20,767 bases of DNA from Rhizophagus sp. LPA8_4_AMF (taxonomy: Eukaryota > Glomeromycota > Glomeromycetes > Glomerales > Glomeraceae): assembly GCA_021464525.1 (NCBI GenBank), contig JADRCO010001268.1, forward strand, positions 1 through 20,767, written 5' to 3'. The number at the start of each line of letters is the position of its first letter. The first letter of the stretch is position 1. This document shows positions 9,140-18,002 of this stretch, piece by piece. Made by a program: the position numbers and the translations under genes. The notes under the pieces were generated by a model. It ran no database searches. It worked only from the letters and a program-made list of their open reading frames with translations, and was not told the origin of the DNA.

Positions 9140-9212
9140 GTGTCATTTAAGAAGGTGTAGGAGGAACATCCGACCGCTTCTTTTTGGATTTAGGAGTACG
9201 GGACAATGACAC
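9140..9212. other. GC-richer structured patch upstream of the plus-strand MACPF-like gene
   Basis: GTGTCATT (9140-9147) pairs with AATGACAC (9205-9212), and AAGAAG inside pairs with CTTCTT. The patch is clearly richer in G and C than its surroundings. A 36-codon ATG-less open frame (9151-9261) crosses it. It may be a structured RNA segment, the 5' leader of the gene at 9397, or a relic; the sequence alone does not decide. Confidence 0.3.
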
Positions 9213-9396
9213 ATCATTGAATCTTAATTATGATATGCAGTGTAATAAATTAAATATTTAAGTTTAAATTTGTCTTCTAATCAAATATATATTATAAAAT
9301 ATATAAATTCAAGTTATTATGTACAATAAAATTAACTAAATTCTTTTTCCAAATTTCAAAACTTCTTTTTTCAAATTTTCGTCAAAATAATACATA

Positions 9397-11474
9397 ATGT
9401 TTTTAGTTAATAAGTTTTTTGATACAAATAACAAAATAATAAGTATTGTAATCAATGATGATGAAGGCAATCCACGAGCTATTAAATTAAATACAAATAT
9501 GACGCTTGATAGTGTTCGGAAACAACTTAAGAATGACATCAATATGTATGATAATATGTTATTTATTGGACCTCAAGGAGTAATAATTAATGAGCCAATA
9601 ATCCAATTAGAAGATGTCTTGACTGGAGAAAGTCAAACCATTCTTAAGATTAAAAAGCCAAAAGAATTCGATAGAAAAGAATTAATAGATATTTTTAAAT
9701 TACAATACGGACTAACAATATCCAAAAACGGATCTAAACATTTTGGAAATGCATTCAAAGATTTAGATATAAACATCAGCAATGGGCACTTTTATTCCGA
9801 ACAAGAATCTTACAATTATAGTCACCAAGAATTATATTTAAAAAATATAGTAAGCAGTGTAAATGCAGTCTTACCTTGGTCAGCAATTCCTTCAATTTCT
9901 GCTGGTATTTTCACATCGTATGAGCAAAAGGACCGAGACGGACACTCTATAGACTTATCAACTAAGTGCTCTGTTAATTACTATGTGAAATCACTAATAA
10001 ATATAGTCAAGATTTCACCAACAAATATATTGAGACAATCTGTAAAGAAAGCTTTAAGTAGCACTGACCCGTATAAAAGTCTTCAAGAGGTAACAGAAAA
10101 GTTTGGAGAATATGTAGTATTGGGTATAGAAATAGGAGGAAAGGAAATAAAGATAGATAATTTATCAACGGTTTCTCAGCAAAAGATTGACACAAGTATA
10201 TTGGATACAAGTATTAATTTAAGTGCAAATATAGTTGGTAAAGCTAGCACAGGAGTAGTACTTAGAAGCGATACAACTTTGGATAGCTCGTCACATATAG
10301 AATCAAGTTATTCTAATGTATTTGGTGGAGATAAAAGCAAATATGAAAAAGGAGACTTTGCAGGTTGGCGTGACTCATTAGATGATTATAAAAACTGGAA
10401 TATAATCAGTTACAAAAGTATAGAACCCATTTTCAATGTCTTGGAGAATGATTTGCTTCAAGAAATAATTAAAATAATCATGGGTAAGAAGATTCTGCAC
10501 GTTGAAAGGATTAAACTCATCGATATGAACTTTTCATCTTCTGGTGCGTATCAGCATGAATTGATACTGCCGTCAAAGCTAAGTTATTTGAAACCAAAAG
10601 ATTGCAAAATATTTGCATCCGTTTCTAACTTAGATGATAAAAGCCATGACGTATTCAATATAAAAACCACATACACAAAGAATAAAATCCACTTTTTATT
10701 ACATATAATAACGCATGATATCAACAATGAACTGAATGAAGATAAAAAGTATCAATTAGAAGTGGGGTGGCTATTAATATCCTACCCAAATTCTTTAATC
10801 GAAAATTTCAAATACAGCATAGATGATACGGAAATAGGAGAATCTAAGGTAGAGGATATATTGCAGAAGAAGGTATCATGTTTTTTAACAATACCTGCAT
10901 ATAGAGGGCCAGAATATAATATTACAAGCATTGCAACCGGCATTTTTTATTGCGAAGAATTAAGCTTAAAATTGTTTGGATACGATGTGAAATTTCAGAA
11001 ACAAAGTAACATAGATCCAAACTTTAAAATCGACCACTGGTAATTATGTTTATTTTGTAAATGTATTTATTATATGTCAAATTCTTAAATTTATTTACTT
11101 TAAAGTTCTTATTAATTTATTATTATAGCTTAATTCAACTTTCTTCAGGATCAGGACAGCCAATAGCTGGATTAAAAGTTAAAAAAGATTCACTTTTTAG
11201 CTTTAAAAAACCTGCAAGTTCCAGGAATATTACTAAATATGAAAATCCACCTTGTGTAAATGAAAACATAATATTTTATAGCATTTTCCTCGACGAAAAA
11301 CATTTAGGATTTGCAACCCATAATTCAAAATCTATGGTTTTTAGGCCCATAAATGCAAATAGTAATGTTGGGGAAGAAGTGCAAATTTCGTACTTTCAAA
11401 TAAGGCCTAAATCAAGCAAATCATATAAATTTTTTGCTCAAGTTAAAATACTTGTTGAAGAGTTTGAAGATTAA
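9397..11474 (+). CDS. Ubiquitin-like plus MACPF-like protein (2 exons)
   Basis: Exons are 9397-11039 and 11129-11474, 1989 nt in all, giving 662 residues. Residues 1-~88 look like a ubiquitin-type beta-grasp: two strands, a TLDSVRKQL helix, then LEDV and ILKIKK. Residues ~95-360 carry the MACPF signature FGEYVVLGIEIGG (236-248), matching G-x-x-hydrophobic-x6-GG. A Ser/Thr-rich alternating segment (~265-305) follows where the family's second membrane-inserting hairpin lies. Next come VFGGD (308-312), W324 and the YKSIEPIFNVL helix, the usual end of a MACPF fold. Residues 395-662 are beta-rich. No signal peptide or transmembrane helix is visible, so a cytosolic protein is likely. Family knowledge: MACPF proteins oligomerise into pores, though some do not. 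A role in defence, recognition or membrane attack here is inference. It is divergent from the paralogue at 4621-7781. Confidence 0.8.
11040..11128 (+). other. Intron of the ubiquitin-like/MACPF-like gene (89 bp)
   Basis: The donor GTAATT follows GACCACTG, and the acceptor is TTATTATAG before CTTAATTCAAC. Phase 2 splicing joins ..NFKIDHC to LIQLSSGSGQ. The unspliced frame stops at once. The later AG at 11150 (CTTCAG) puts the downstream exon out of frame, so 11128 is preferred. Loss of splicing would remove the last 114 residues. Confidence 0.8.
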
Positions 11475-12330
11475 AAAATATAAACACCTTTCGCTTCTTT
11501 CCTCTTATTAATTAGTAAGCCTTATTTGACATATGGTAACTAAACTAATTTCATATTTGGTTTATATACTGTATATATATTAATCGGTTATATTAACTGT
11601 TGGGTTCCTTTATATTTTATCAGTTATATTATTTTAGGTTCTTCATACTGCATATTCATCATTTTGATCGTATTTTTTTGGTTTTATTTTATTTTCATTT
11701 TCGTTCGTTATATTATCTTCTTCGATTTAATTTTTTTTGGGGTTATATTTCAGGGGTTTCAATCTTCAGATTTCGTCATATAGTATATTCATTTTGGTTA
11801 TAATTGTTATTAATTTCATTTTCAAGTTTATCATACATTCGTGTTGGCTTATTTGTTTTCAAGTTTCTTTTTTTTAATTGTTGATTCTTTTATCTTTTCA
11901 CTTGATCCTTTATTTCATTAGTTCATTTCAATACTTGATTTTATATATATATACATATTAAAAAAAAGGAAATTTCGTTAATAAATATAATTTACCCTCT
12001 TCAGAAATTCAAATAAGTATAAATTATATGAAATATTAATATTAAAAAATATTAATACACCATAATACACCATTTCTTACTTTTATTTTAAAAATAAGTA
12101 ATTAAACGTAACAAGAGTATGCAATTTACTAAAATTATGCATAAAACACTACGAATATCGATATACTATACAGACATATATGATTAGAGTAGAAACTGTT
12201 AAGTCAGTTCTTTAACGCTTAGAAATATAAGCAATTTATTATATAAGCAGAAGGGTTATATTTAATAAATATATGTTATCGCACGGCCTTATAGGATCAT
12301 GCTAATTTTTTTGACCGATGTTTTTATTAT
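11475..12330. other. AT-rich spacer downstream of the plus-strand MACPF-like gene
   Basis: AATATAAA lies about 10 bp after the stop codon and could act in 3'-end formation. From 11550 to 11950 the plus strand is T-rich with repeated TTCATTTT and TATATTAT words. Short open frames there are compositional. No gene is seen. Confidence 0.4.
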
Positions 12331-12450
12331 TGTTCAATATTGACCTGAGAAGTTTATTTGCGTTCAATATTGATATCAATAGTTTATTTGCGTACAATAT
12401 TGATCAAAAAAGTTTATTTGCGTACAATATTGAAAAGAAATTTCTATTTA
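12331..12450. repeat. 30-bp minisatellite, about 3.5 units
   Basis: Units start at 12331, 12361, 12391 and 12421 with an exact 30-bp period. Each has the form (C/T)GT(T/A)CAATATTGA, a variable middle, then AGTTTATTTG. The last unit decays after CAATATTGAAAAG. Most changes fall in the middle 8-9 bases (CCTGAG, TATCAAT, TCAAAAA), while the two flanking words are nearly fixed. Confidence 0.9.
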
Positions 12451-13125
12451 AAGCATGATCTGACGTTAACCAATATAAATACAACACCGTACAATATCCA
12501 TTAATAATTAAACAGTGTAAAGACAATATCCAATCAGACGTGTAGTATAGCGCTGTACGTCGGCATATACTCTCAACACGAATAAAGGATTTTACACGAA
12601 CAAAAATATACACTTAAACAATAATCGAGATAAACTTATATTACTTTTAATAAAACTTTTATTAATTATTGTAATCTTGTTATCTGAAAGAAATGTTACT
12701 ACAAAATTCGACCTATATTTATAATAAAATTTACATGTAATAAAAATCTGCTATATCTAACAAATTCGACATTTATATTAAATGCGATATGTCAATCATG
12801 TTAAACATGTTTAACTTTCGTAATACCATCCATTACCGGACCATCGATCAATTCCGGACCAGCATCTGATGATCACATGACAATACTTAATAAATACAAA
12901 AAAAAATTACAGGTAATAAAATCAATTAGGAGAACAGAAAAGCTCTCTCCCAAAAAATTTTTGTTTTAGGTTTGTTTATGCAGAATTTTATTAAAACGTT
13001 CGTTTCCGATATATTAAAAAGAGTTTAAAAACAACTTTATTATACTTTGGAGATACTCCTTTATGATATGGAGTCACATATGACGTTGTCAGAATATAAA
13101 AAAGAATTTTTGAAGGTCTTTAGAG
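12451..13125. other. Gene-free spacer with part of a dispersed repeat
   Basis: 12460-12610 is somewhat richer in G and C and contains CCAATCAGACGTG and two copies of ACAATATCCA, but no convincing gene. The dispersed repeat at 12809-12888 is listed separately. The rest is AT-rich. Confidence 0.4.
12809..12888 (+). repeat. Dispersed repeat, copy 1
   Basis: Shares (T)TAACTTTCGTAA, then GATCAATTCCGGA and GATCACATGACAATACTT, with 17942-18002. This copy has about 20 extra bases (CATCCATTACCGGACCATC region) that look like a local duplication of the CCGGACCA word. It is probably a relic of a larger repeat family; no terminal structure is evident. Confidence 0.7.
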
Positions 13126-13427
13126 TAGGAGTGGAACTGTCCAAAGAAACCTTAACCGGTTAATGGTTAACTTTTTTGATTTTACTTGCATATTTAGTTG
13201 TAGGAAGATTATATTTCATTAAAACTGTTATCAATAAATAGAAATAAATAGAAATAAAATTCGGCATTAAAACTTCAAGTTTAGGAACACGTGATCACAA
13301 TTGACATGTATCTGGGCCACATTGTATAAATCTGACCAAATTATAGTAATATAGTAATAACCGGTTAACCGATTTTCAAAATCCTTTACAGTAACCGGTT
13401 AACCGTCTTAATCGATTCCAATTCCTA
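13126..13427. mobile_element. 302-bp hAT-like MITE with 8-bp target duplication
   Basis: The ends are TAGGAGTGGAACTG and, reverse-complemented, TAGGAATTGGAATCG, so the terminal repeat is short and imperfect. The flanks are CTTTAGAG at 13118-13125 and CTTTAGAG at 13428-13435, a perfect 8-bp duplication as hAT transposases make. AACCGGTTAA palindromes lie near both ends (13155-13163, 13361-13370 and 13393-13402) and may be subterminal transposase-binding sites. No transposase is encoded. Confidence 0.88.
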
Positions 13428-13780
13428 CTTTAGAGAAGTCGTAACGAAAAACTTCAAAAATATAGGAAGTCTATCGCCGACGGCACTCACAAAAAAAGTC
13501 AAGAAGTCGTCAAGGAGGAGGTCTTGAAGAATATGTTAGAAGTGGATTTTCCGTGATATACTTAAAGAGCTTTTTTGTACAGTAGCAACGCACCATATCA
13601 CGTAATTGAAAATACCTGATTGACTAATTTATTTATTACAATTTTTTTACGTTACTTTAATAAATACAAAATTACAATTTACGAGATACAAATAACTTCA
13701 AGGTATCAAAATCTTTATTTATTATTATATAAAAGAACCATAAAAATAATAACAGCAAAATTACAATTCAATAATAAGGA

Positions 13781-13970
13781 ACACTGCGAAATACTGATAA
13801 AAAAAGTACTGACCACAAGAAATATCGTGAAATAATATACGAAGACAATGACGAAAGATAGTAAAGAAAACCACTGCGAAAATAATAAAGAAAGCTTCAT
13901 AAAAATAATGAAAGAAATATCGTGAAAATAACGAAAGCAAAAAAAAACTAGCGTTAGTGTTGTTTCAAAC
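13781..13970. repeat. Imperfect tandem duplication of about 90-95 bp
   Basis: ACTGCGAAAATA-like words at 13782 and 13872 are 90 bp apart, and AATATCGTGAAA at 13821 and 13916 is 95 bp apart. Similar material (AGTAAAGAAAGCTTTGAACTT) recurs near 14196-14216 inside the small signal-peptide-like ORF. The spacer may therefore derive from duplicated copies of that gene's 5' end, read on the minus strand. Confidence 0.6.
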
Positions 13971-14134
13971 CAAAAAAAAAACCAAAATATAAAATATATA
14001 AGAAAGAAATACTTTGACAAGTTTTAATTTTAGCAAATACCCCATACGGTACATATAGCTTATTAAAGAAATAATAATTTAGTATTTTTTAAAGAAAAGA
14101 AAGATTAAACAAAATAATAAATATTATTTAACTA

Positions 14135-14218
14135 CTAACTTCCACGTTGTGGTATTGCAGCCATTAGGACTGAAATGGTGATGAACACGAAAATAGTAAA
14201 GAAAGCTTTGAACTTCAT
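14135..14218 (-). CDS. 27-residue signal-peptide-like ORF, secreted peptide or first exon
   Basis: Reads M-K-F-K, then a continuous hydrophobic core (residues 5-19), then AAIPQRGS and a TAG stop. This is a textbook signal peptide with a likely cleavage site after Ala20 or Ala21. Only 6-7 residues would remain, so it may be an ultra-short peptide, a truncated secreted-protein gene, or a first exon. A possible donor GTTAGT overlaps the stop, but I found no convincing downstream exon. The upstream DNA is TATA-rich with an A-run before the ATG. Related sequence on the same strand near 13895 (ATGAAGCTTTCTTTATT) also encodes a hydrophobic stretch. Confidence 0.45.
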   Translation of the reverse strand: MKFKAFFTIFVFITISVLMAAIPQRGS

Positions 14219-15481
14219 TTTTTCAATTATTTCAATTATTTTTAAAACGTTTTTAGATTTTATATTTCAAGTTATTCGATTTGTTTTTATTAAATATGAA
14301 AAATTATACAATACGTACTTTGTCTTGTAAATTTATAACATCAAGTAATTATATATTTTCAACGAATATTGTGGCAATGTACTTGACATGATTCAATCAT
14401 AATCAAACAAGCCACATTTATTTGGATTAGGCAGCATTACATTATTTTATACGTGGCTCACTAATATTGATGATTTATATAGAGTTTTCTAATTTCCTAA
14501 TAAAAATCCAACAAGCCATTCACAATTTTTTTACTTATAACAATCAGATTAATCAGCCTTCTTGGAAGGCTTGGAAGGTGAATCATTTCGAGTTTATACG
14601 AGAAATATCGTACTTTGAGGTCTATTAACTTTTATACCCTGCAAAAACGAGGAATATATTTAATATGGCAATGTTGGCCTTATTTTTTATGTTGTTAATT
14701 AGTTTATCATTAATATATATACAGTATGTATATTTTTTACATACAATGAGATGATATAAAAAAAAACTATATTTAAAATTAATCTTTAGGAATAATAATC
14801 ATGACATTAGAAAAAGCTTCGGTTTTCAACCTTTTCTATTATTTCAAGATAATTAAAACATTAAAAGTAAGAAATCTAATCTTTCAAAGATAGACAAATT
14901 CCAGTTCTAGATGCAACGTTTTTATACACAGGAAACTAAAGTTCCAAAATCCTTAAACGCTAAGCATTAACAGTTAACAAAGCCTCATTCCAAATGGCTA
15001 CGTCTTCAATTAATAACGTGGAAATATTTAGTGCGATTGTACAAGTAAAAACACCTTGCGCATTAATAGTACCTTAAAACGTAAGTTTATCTGTTATGAG
15101 CGCATAATTAATATTTATTAATCATTTACTACTATTTAATGTTTTACTAGTTAATACAATCTGTTACTAAATATTCATTTATTACTATGTAATTATCAAT
15201 ATACAATATATTATCAGATAATACCATTTTTAATTCACTTTTTAAGTATAATTTTTATGGCATATAGTGATTATCATCTTAACATTATCAGTTATCAATT
15301 TTTCTCTTTCTTTATTTTTCTTGGAATAATCAGCGTAGATCACGAATCTTTCCTATAATTTTTTTAGCAGTATAAAACCCAGTATTGCTTGAATATTCTG
15401 TATTGAAATTTTTCCTTTACCAAGAATCCCGCGTTAATAAATCTTCATGGATAATATATAAAGATATTGTTTAATTTTAAT
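14219..15481. other. AT-rich spacer without a supported gene
   Basis: Small ATG frames at 14802 (30 codons) and 14994-15077 (27 codons, starting MATSSINNVEIFSAIVQVK) are protein-like but isolated; the second ends just before AACGTAAGT, which resembles a splice donor. A 7-bp stem (AGCCTTC/GAAGGCT) lies at 14555-14571. No tRNA-like fold was found. Confidence 0.4.
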
Positions 15482-15698
15482 GCACGTCTGAAATGTGTGC
15501 CATTTTAAGTGGTCAAGTTGACCATCAGGTGACAAATAGCTAAGTGACAAATAGGGATCAGACCGCTTAAAAAAACTAAGTCGCTGAGATAAATATAAAC
15601 AACGCGTTTCCCGCAATCACGTGCCTGGTGATGCTTATCTCTCATGCCTTTCTAATATGGAAAAGATCAACCTAACCTGTCACACATTTCAGACGAGC
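15482..15698. mobile_element. 217-bp Mutator-like MITE with 9-bp target duplication
   Basis: The ends are GCACGTCTGAAATGTGTG and, reverse-complemented, GCTCGTCTGAAATGTGTG: 17 of 18 bases alike. AATTTTAAT at 15473-15481 is repeated exactly at 15699-15707, a 9-bp target duplication typical of Mutator-like elements. Inside are two GTGACAAATA words and AAAAAACTAAGT. The same words occur, reverse-complemented, in the element at 19521-19716, so the two are one family. No coding capacity. Confidence 0.92.
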
Positions 15699-16937
15699 AA
15701 TTTTAATAGTGTCTTTATTATGAAATATTCTTAATAATCAACCATTCTTATTTTAAGTATTAATTAATTATATTTGAGCCTATCTTTAACAAGTTCTACA
15801 AATTATTAATTACTACTTTTGGTGATACTTGATGAAATATCGTGGGTTATTTTATAATAATTTACCACATGGCGAAAGAAAAATGAAAATGTACAGTACA
15901 AGATTTACTCTATGAAGACTTTGGGATATATTTTACCAGTCGAAATGCTAAGAATTAATAATGTATTTTGAGGATTATAGCTTGAACTTGAATTAAAACG
16001 AGACATTCTCGTCAAAGATTTTTTGAATTAAAAATAGAATCGGCCAGCACGTATTACGTGAACCAGATTATGACTTGAATCACAATCAAATGATTCTTTG
16101 GCGAGTAGACCTACAAGAATATAAAAAAAAATGTTAAAAAATGTTTTTTTTAAAAGTTTTGAAAAGATTCCTCAATTTTTCGAAACTTTACCTTTGCTCA
16201 GTATCCAAATAGGAGCCGATTTCCCTACAATAAAAATAAAAAAAACCATTAAAACTTAACGTTTTTTTATTAAAGTTTCGAAAATAACGAAACTTTACCT
16301 TTGGGGTTTCACCTTTAATCTTGCTCGATTGGAAAAATTCACATATTCGAAGTTTTATCAGTTTTCACAGTAATACAACGCTAATTAATGGCAATGTACT
16401 AATTGAGGCTGAATTGATAATTGAAGATACGTGAATTTGACATGAAAAGGCTTTTTTTTTTTATTTTAAATCACTAAAAAAAAAATATTTTAATTAATGT
16501 AAGAAGTTTCTTTATTAAATTAATATGATGAAAGTGGATTTTTTATTAATCGTTCTTGCACTTCAGAGTAAAGATTCATTTTTTAATGAAAAGATTGATT
16601 GATAAAAAGATTTTAAAGTTTTTTTTTTTTGATAATAGAGATAGGAGGTTGATCATTGGGAAAAAATATATTTTGGGAAAATGCTTTTTAGAAACACGAG
16701 TTATTTTGCAATATGATTTTATTTAAGCCACATCATTTTCCTTTTTTAAATACTATTTCATCATAGCCACATCACCTGATCATTATTACTACGTGCCTTT
16801 TTGTAATTATTCATTTATACCTTAATGGAAATTGGAACGGCCAAGTGAAACTAAAAAAAAAAGAATTTTTTTTTTTTTTTAATCCAGTTTTTTTTTTCAT
16901 TCCAAAAACCAAGAATTTATTTGATATATTTATTTAT

Positions 16938-17110
16938 GTAAATTATGAGTACTGAGTAACAAATTTTTTTTTTAAATGATAAATTGATAAATTTTATATT
17001 GTGTAATATATTGAGTAACATGCAAAAATTTTCTTTTTTCGTAATAATTTAAATAATTTTTATTTTTGTAATATTGCGTAATATGTTGAGTGATACGTAA
17101 ATTTATTTTT
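16938..17110. repeat. Degenerate long-period tandem repeat, three units
   Basis: A motif of the form GTAATATnTTGAGTnACATGnAAAATTT, followed by a T-run and ATAAATT-like sequence, appears near 16938, 17001 and 17076. The spacing is irregular (about 63 and 75 bp). The units are AT-rich and diverged, so homology is suggestive rather than certain. Confidence 0.4.
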
Positions 17111-17164
17111 TTATAAAATTTTTCTATTAAAAAAAAAATATATATAAAAGCCGTCTATTCGTAA

Positions 17165-17178
17165 GGAGGGTGGGTGGG
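17165..17178 (+). other. Isolated G-rich run, possible G-quadruplex
   Basis: GGAGGGTGGGTGGG: three GGG tracts and one GG separated by single bases. It could form a two-tetrad quadruplex or an incomplete three-tetrad one. It is conspicuous in DNA that is otherwise extremely AT-rich. Confidence 0.4.
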
Positions 17179-17450
17179 CGTGCGTTACTCTTAGACTTAG
17201 GATTCATTATTCTTATTCCTAAATCTATAACCTAAAATCTAAGATATAAATTCGCAGGCAAAGTTTTCACGCAGATCACAACCAAAAAAAGTACTGTATA
17301 CTTTGCAAGTGTTTTGATGATTGTTTGACCGGGAGTCTATGGGTCACTTTATTTAAAAAATATATCACTATATTTTAGAGAGTACAACAGATTACCAAAT
17401 AGGATAAAAGAATTGTCTGTTTTATACTCTACGATAATGTGTTCGATAAT

Positions 17451-17938
17451 GGGTGTCTTCACAAATTGCATGATTGAGATTAAGATTAAGATTAAAGGTT
17501 AATCTGATTTCACAAAAAACGTGATTAAGATTAAGGTTAATCTCAAGCTAATCATGATTGAAATTACATATGAAATTTCAATCTTGCTCACTGAGTAAGA
17601 TTAAGAATAAAAAATTAATTATCATGGATTTTTTAATGCAATATTCTAATTTCAGCTAAATTTATAATGCCGAGTTAATTTTACACTGTATCACGTGATG
17701 TTTTTCAAAAAAAGGAAAATTGCCTCCCAATAAAAACGGAGTATATGGTTACGCAAATGTTACACGAGCTTCCAAAAAAGGAAATTTTGTATAATAACTT
17801 AACTCTGGCCAGATTTAATACTTAATAAACTTAATCATGATTAATTTTGTGAATCAAGATGAATGTTAATCTTAATCTCAAGCTAATTCTAATCTTAATC
17901 CTAATCTAATCCTAATCATGCAATTTGTGAAGACGCCC
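17451..17938. mobile_element. 488-bp PIF/Harbinger-like MITE
   Basis: The left end GGGTGTCTTCACAAATTGCA matches the reverse complement of the right end (GGGCGTCTTCACAAATTGCA), followed on both sides by GATTAAGATTAAG / GGATTAAGATTAG-like repeats. The flanks are AAT at 17448-17450 and AAT at 17939-17941, a 3-bp duplication. Ends rich in G and a 3-bp duplication fit PIF/Harbinger. Short GATTAAG/TTAATC words recur near both ends. No transposase is present. The right 67 bp are nearly identical to 1-67, suggesting fairly recent activity. Confidence 0.88.
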
Positions 17939-17941
17939 AAT

Positions 17942-18002
17942 GTTAACTTTCGTAACACTGATCAATTCCAGATCAGCACATAATGATCACATGACAATAC
18001 TT
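17942..18002 (+). repeat. Dispersed repeat, copy 2
   Basis: GTTAACTTTCGTAA, GATCAATTCCAGATCAGCA and AATGATCACATGACAATACTT match 12809-12888 with a roughly 20-base deletion. It starts right after the Harbinger-like MITE's target duplication, so the MITE may have inserted into, or beside, a longer copy of this repeat. Confidence 0.7.

Larger units (their letters stand above)
15708..17450. other. Gene-free AT-rich region with homopolymer runs
   Basis: Contains many T and A runs of 8-14 bases (16450-16990). Two direct copies of CGAAACTTTACCTTTG lie near 16179 and 16289. A 13-bp palindrome CACGTATTACGTG sits at 16048-16060. Degenerate long repeats follow at 16938-17110 and a G-rich run at 17165-17178. 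No frame, RNA or terminal repeats support a gene. Confidence 0.5.

Noticed and set aside
9336-10210. Minus-strand ORFs at 9336-9542 and 10007-10210
   Set aside because: Antisense shadows of the ubiquitin-like/MACPF-like exon.
3671-12450. CRISPR-like reading of the 18-bp and 30-bp regular repeats
   Set aside because: Units abut directly with no unique spacers, and the locus is eukaryotic; these are minisatellites.
12404-12613. 69-residue minus-strand ORF overlapping the 30-bp minisatellite
   Set aside because: Its last codons are made of the repeat; no domain and no splice context.
13715-14020. 101-residue Phe/Ile/Val-rich minus-strand ORF
   Set aside because: Composition follows the AT-rich tandem duplication here; it looks membrane-like only because of T-rich codons. 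A relation to the adjacent signal-peptide ORF is possible but not enough to call a gene.
15434-15616. 60-residue minus-strand ORF
   Set aside because: Mostly inside the Mutator-like MITE at 15482-15698, so it is element sequence read by chance.
17451-17938. GATTAAG/TTAATC runs read as telomeric repeats
   Set aside because: They are not TTAGGG-type, are short, and are mirrored at both ends of a bounded element with a 3-bp target duplication.
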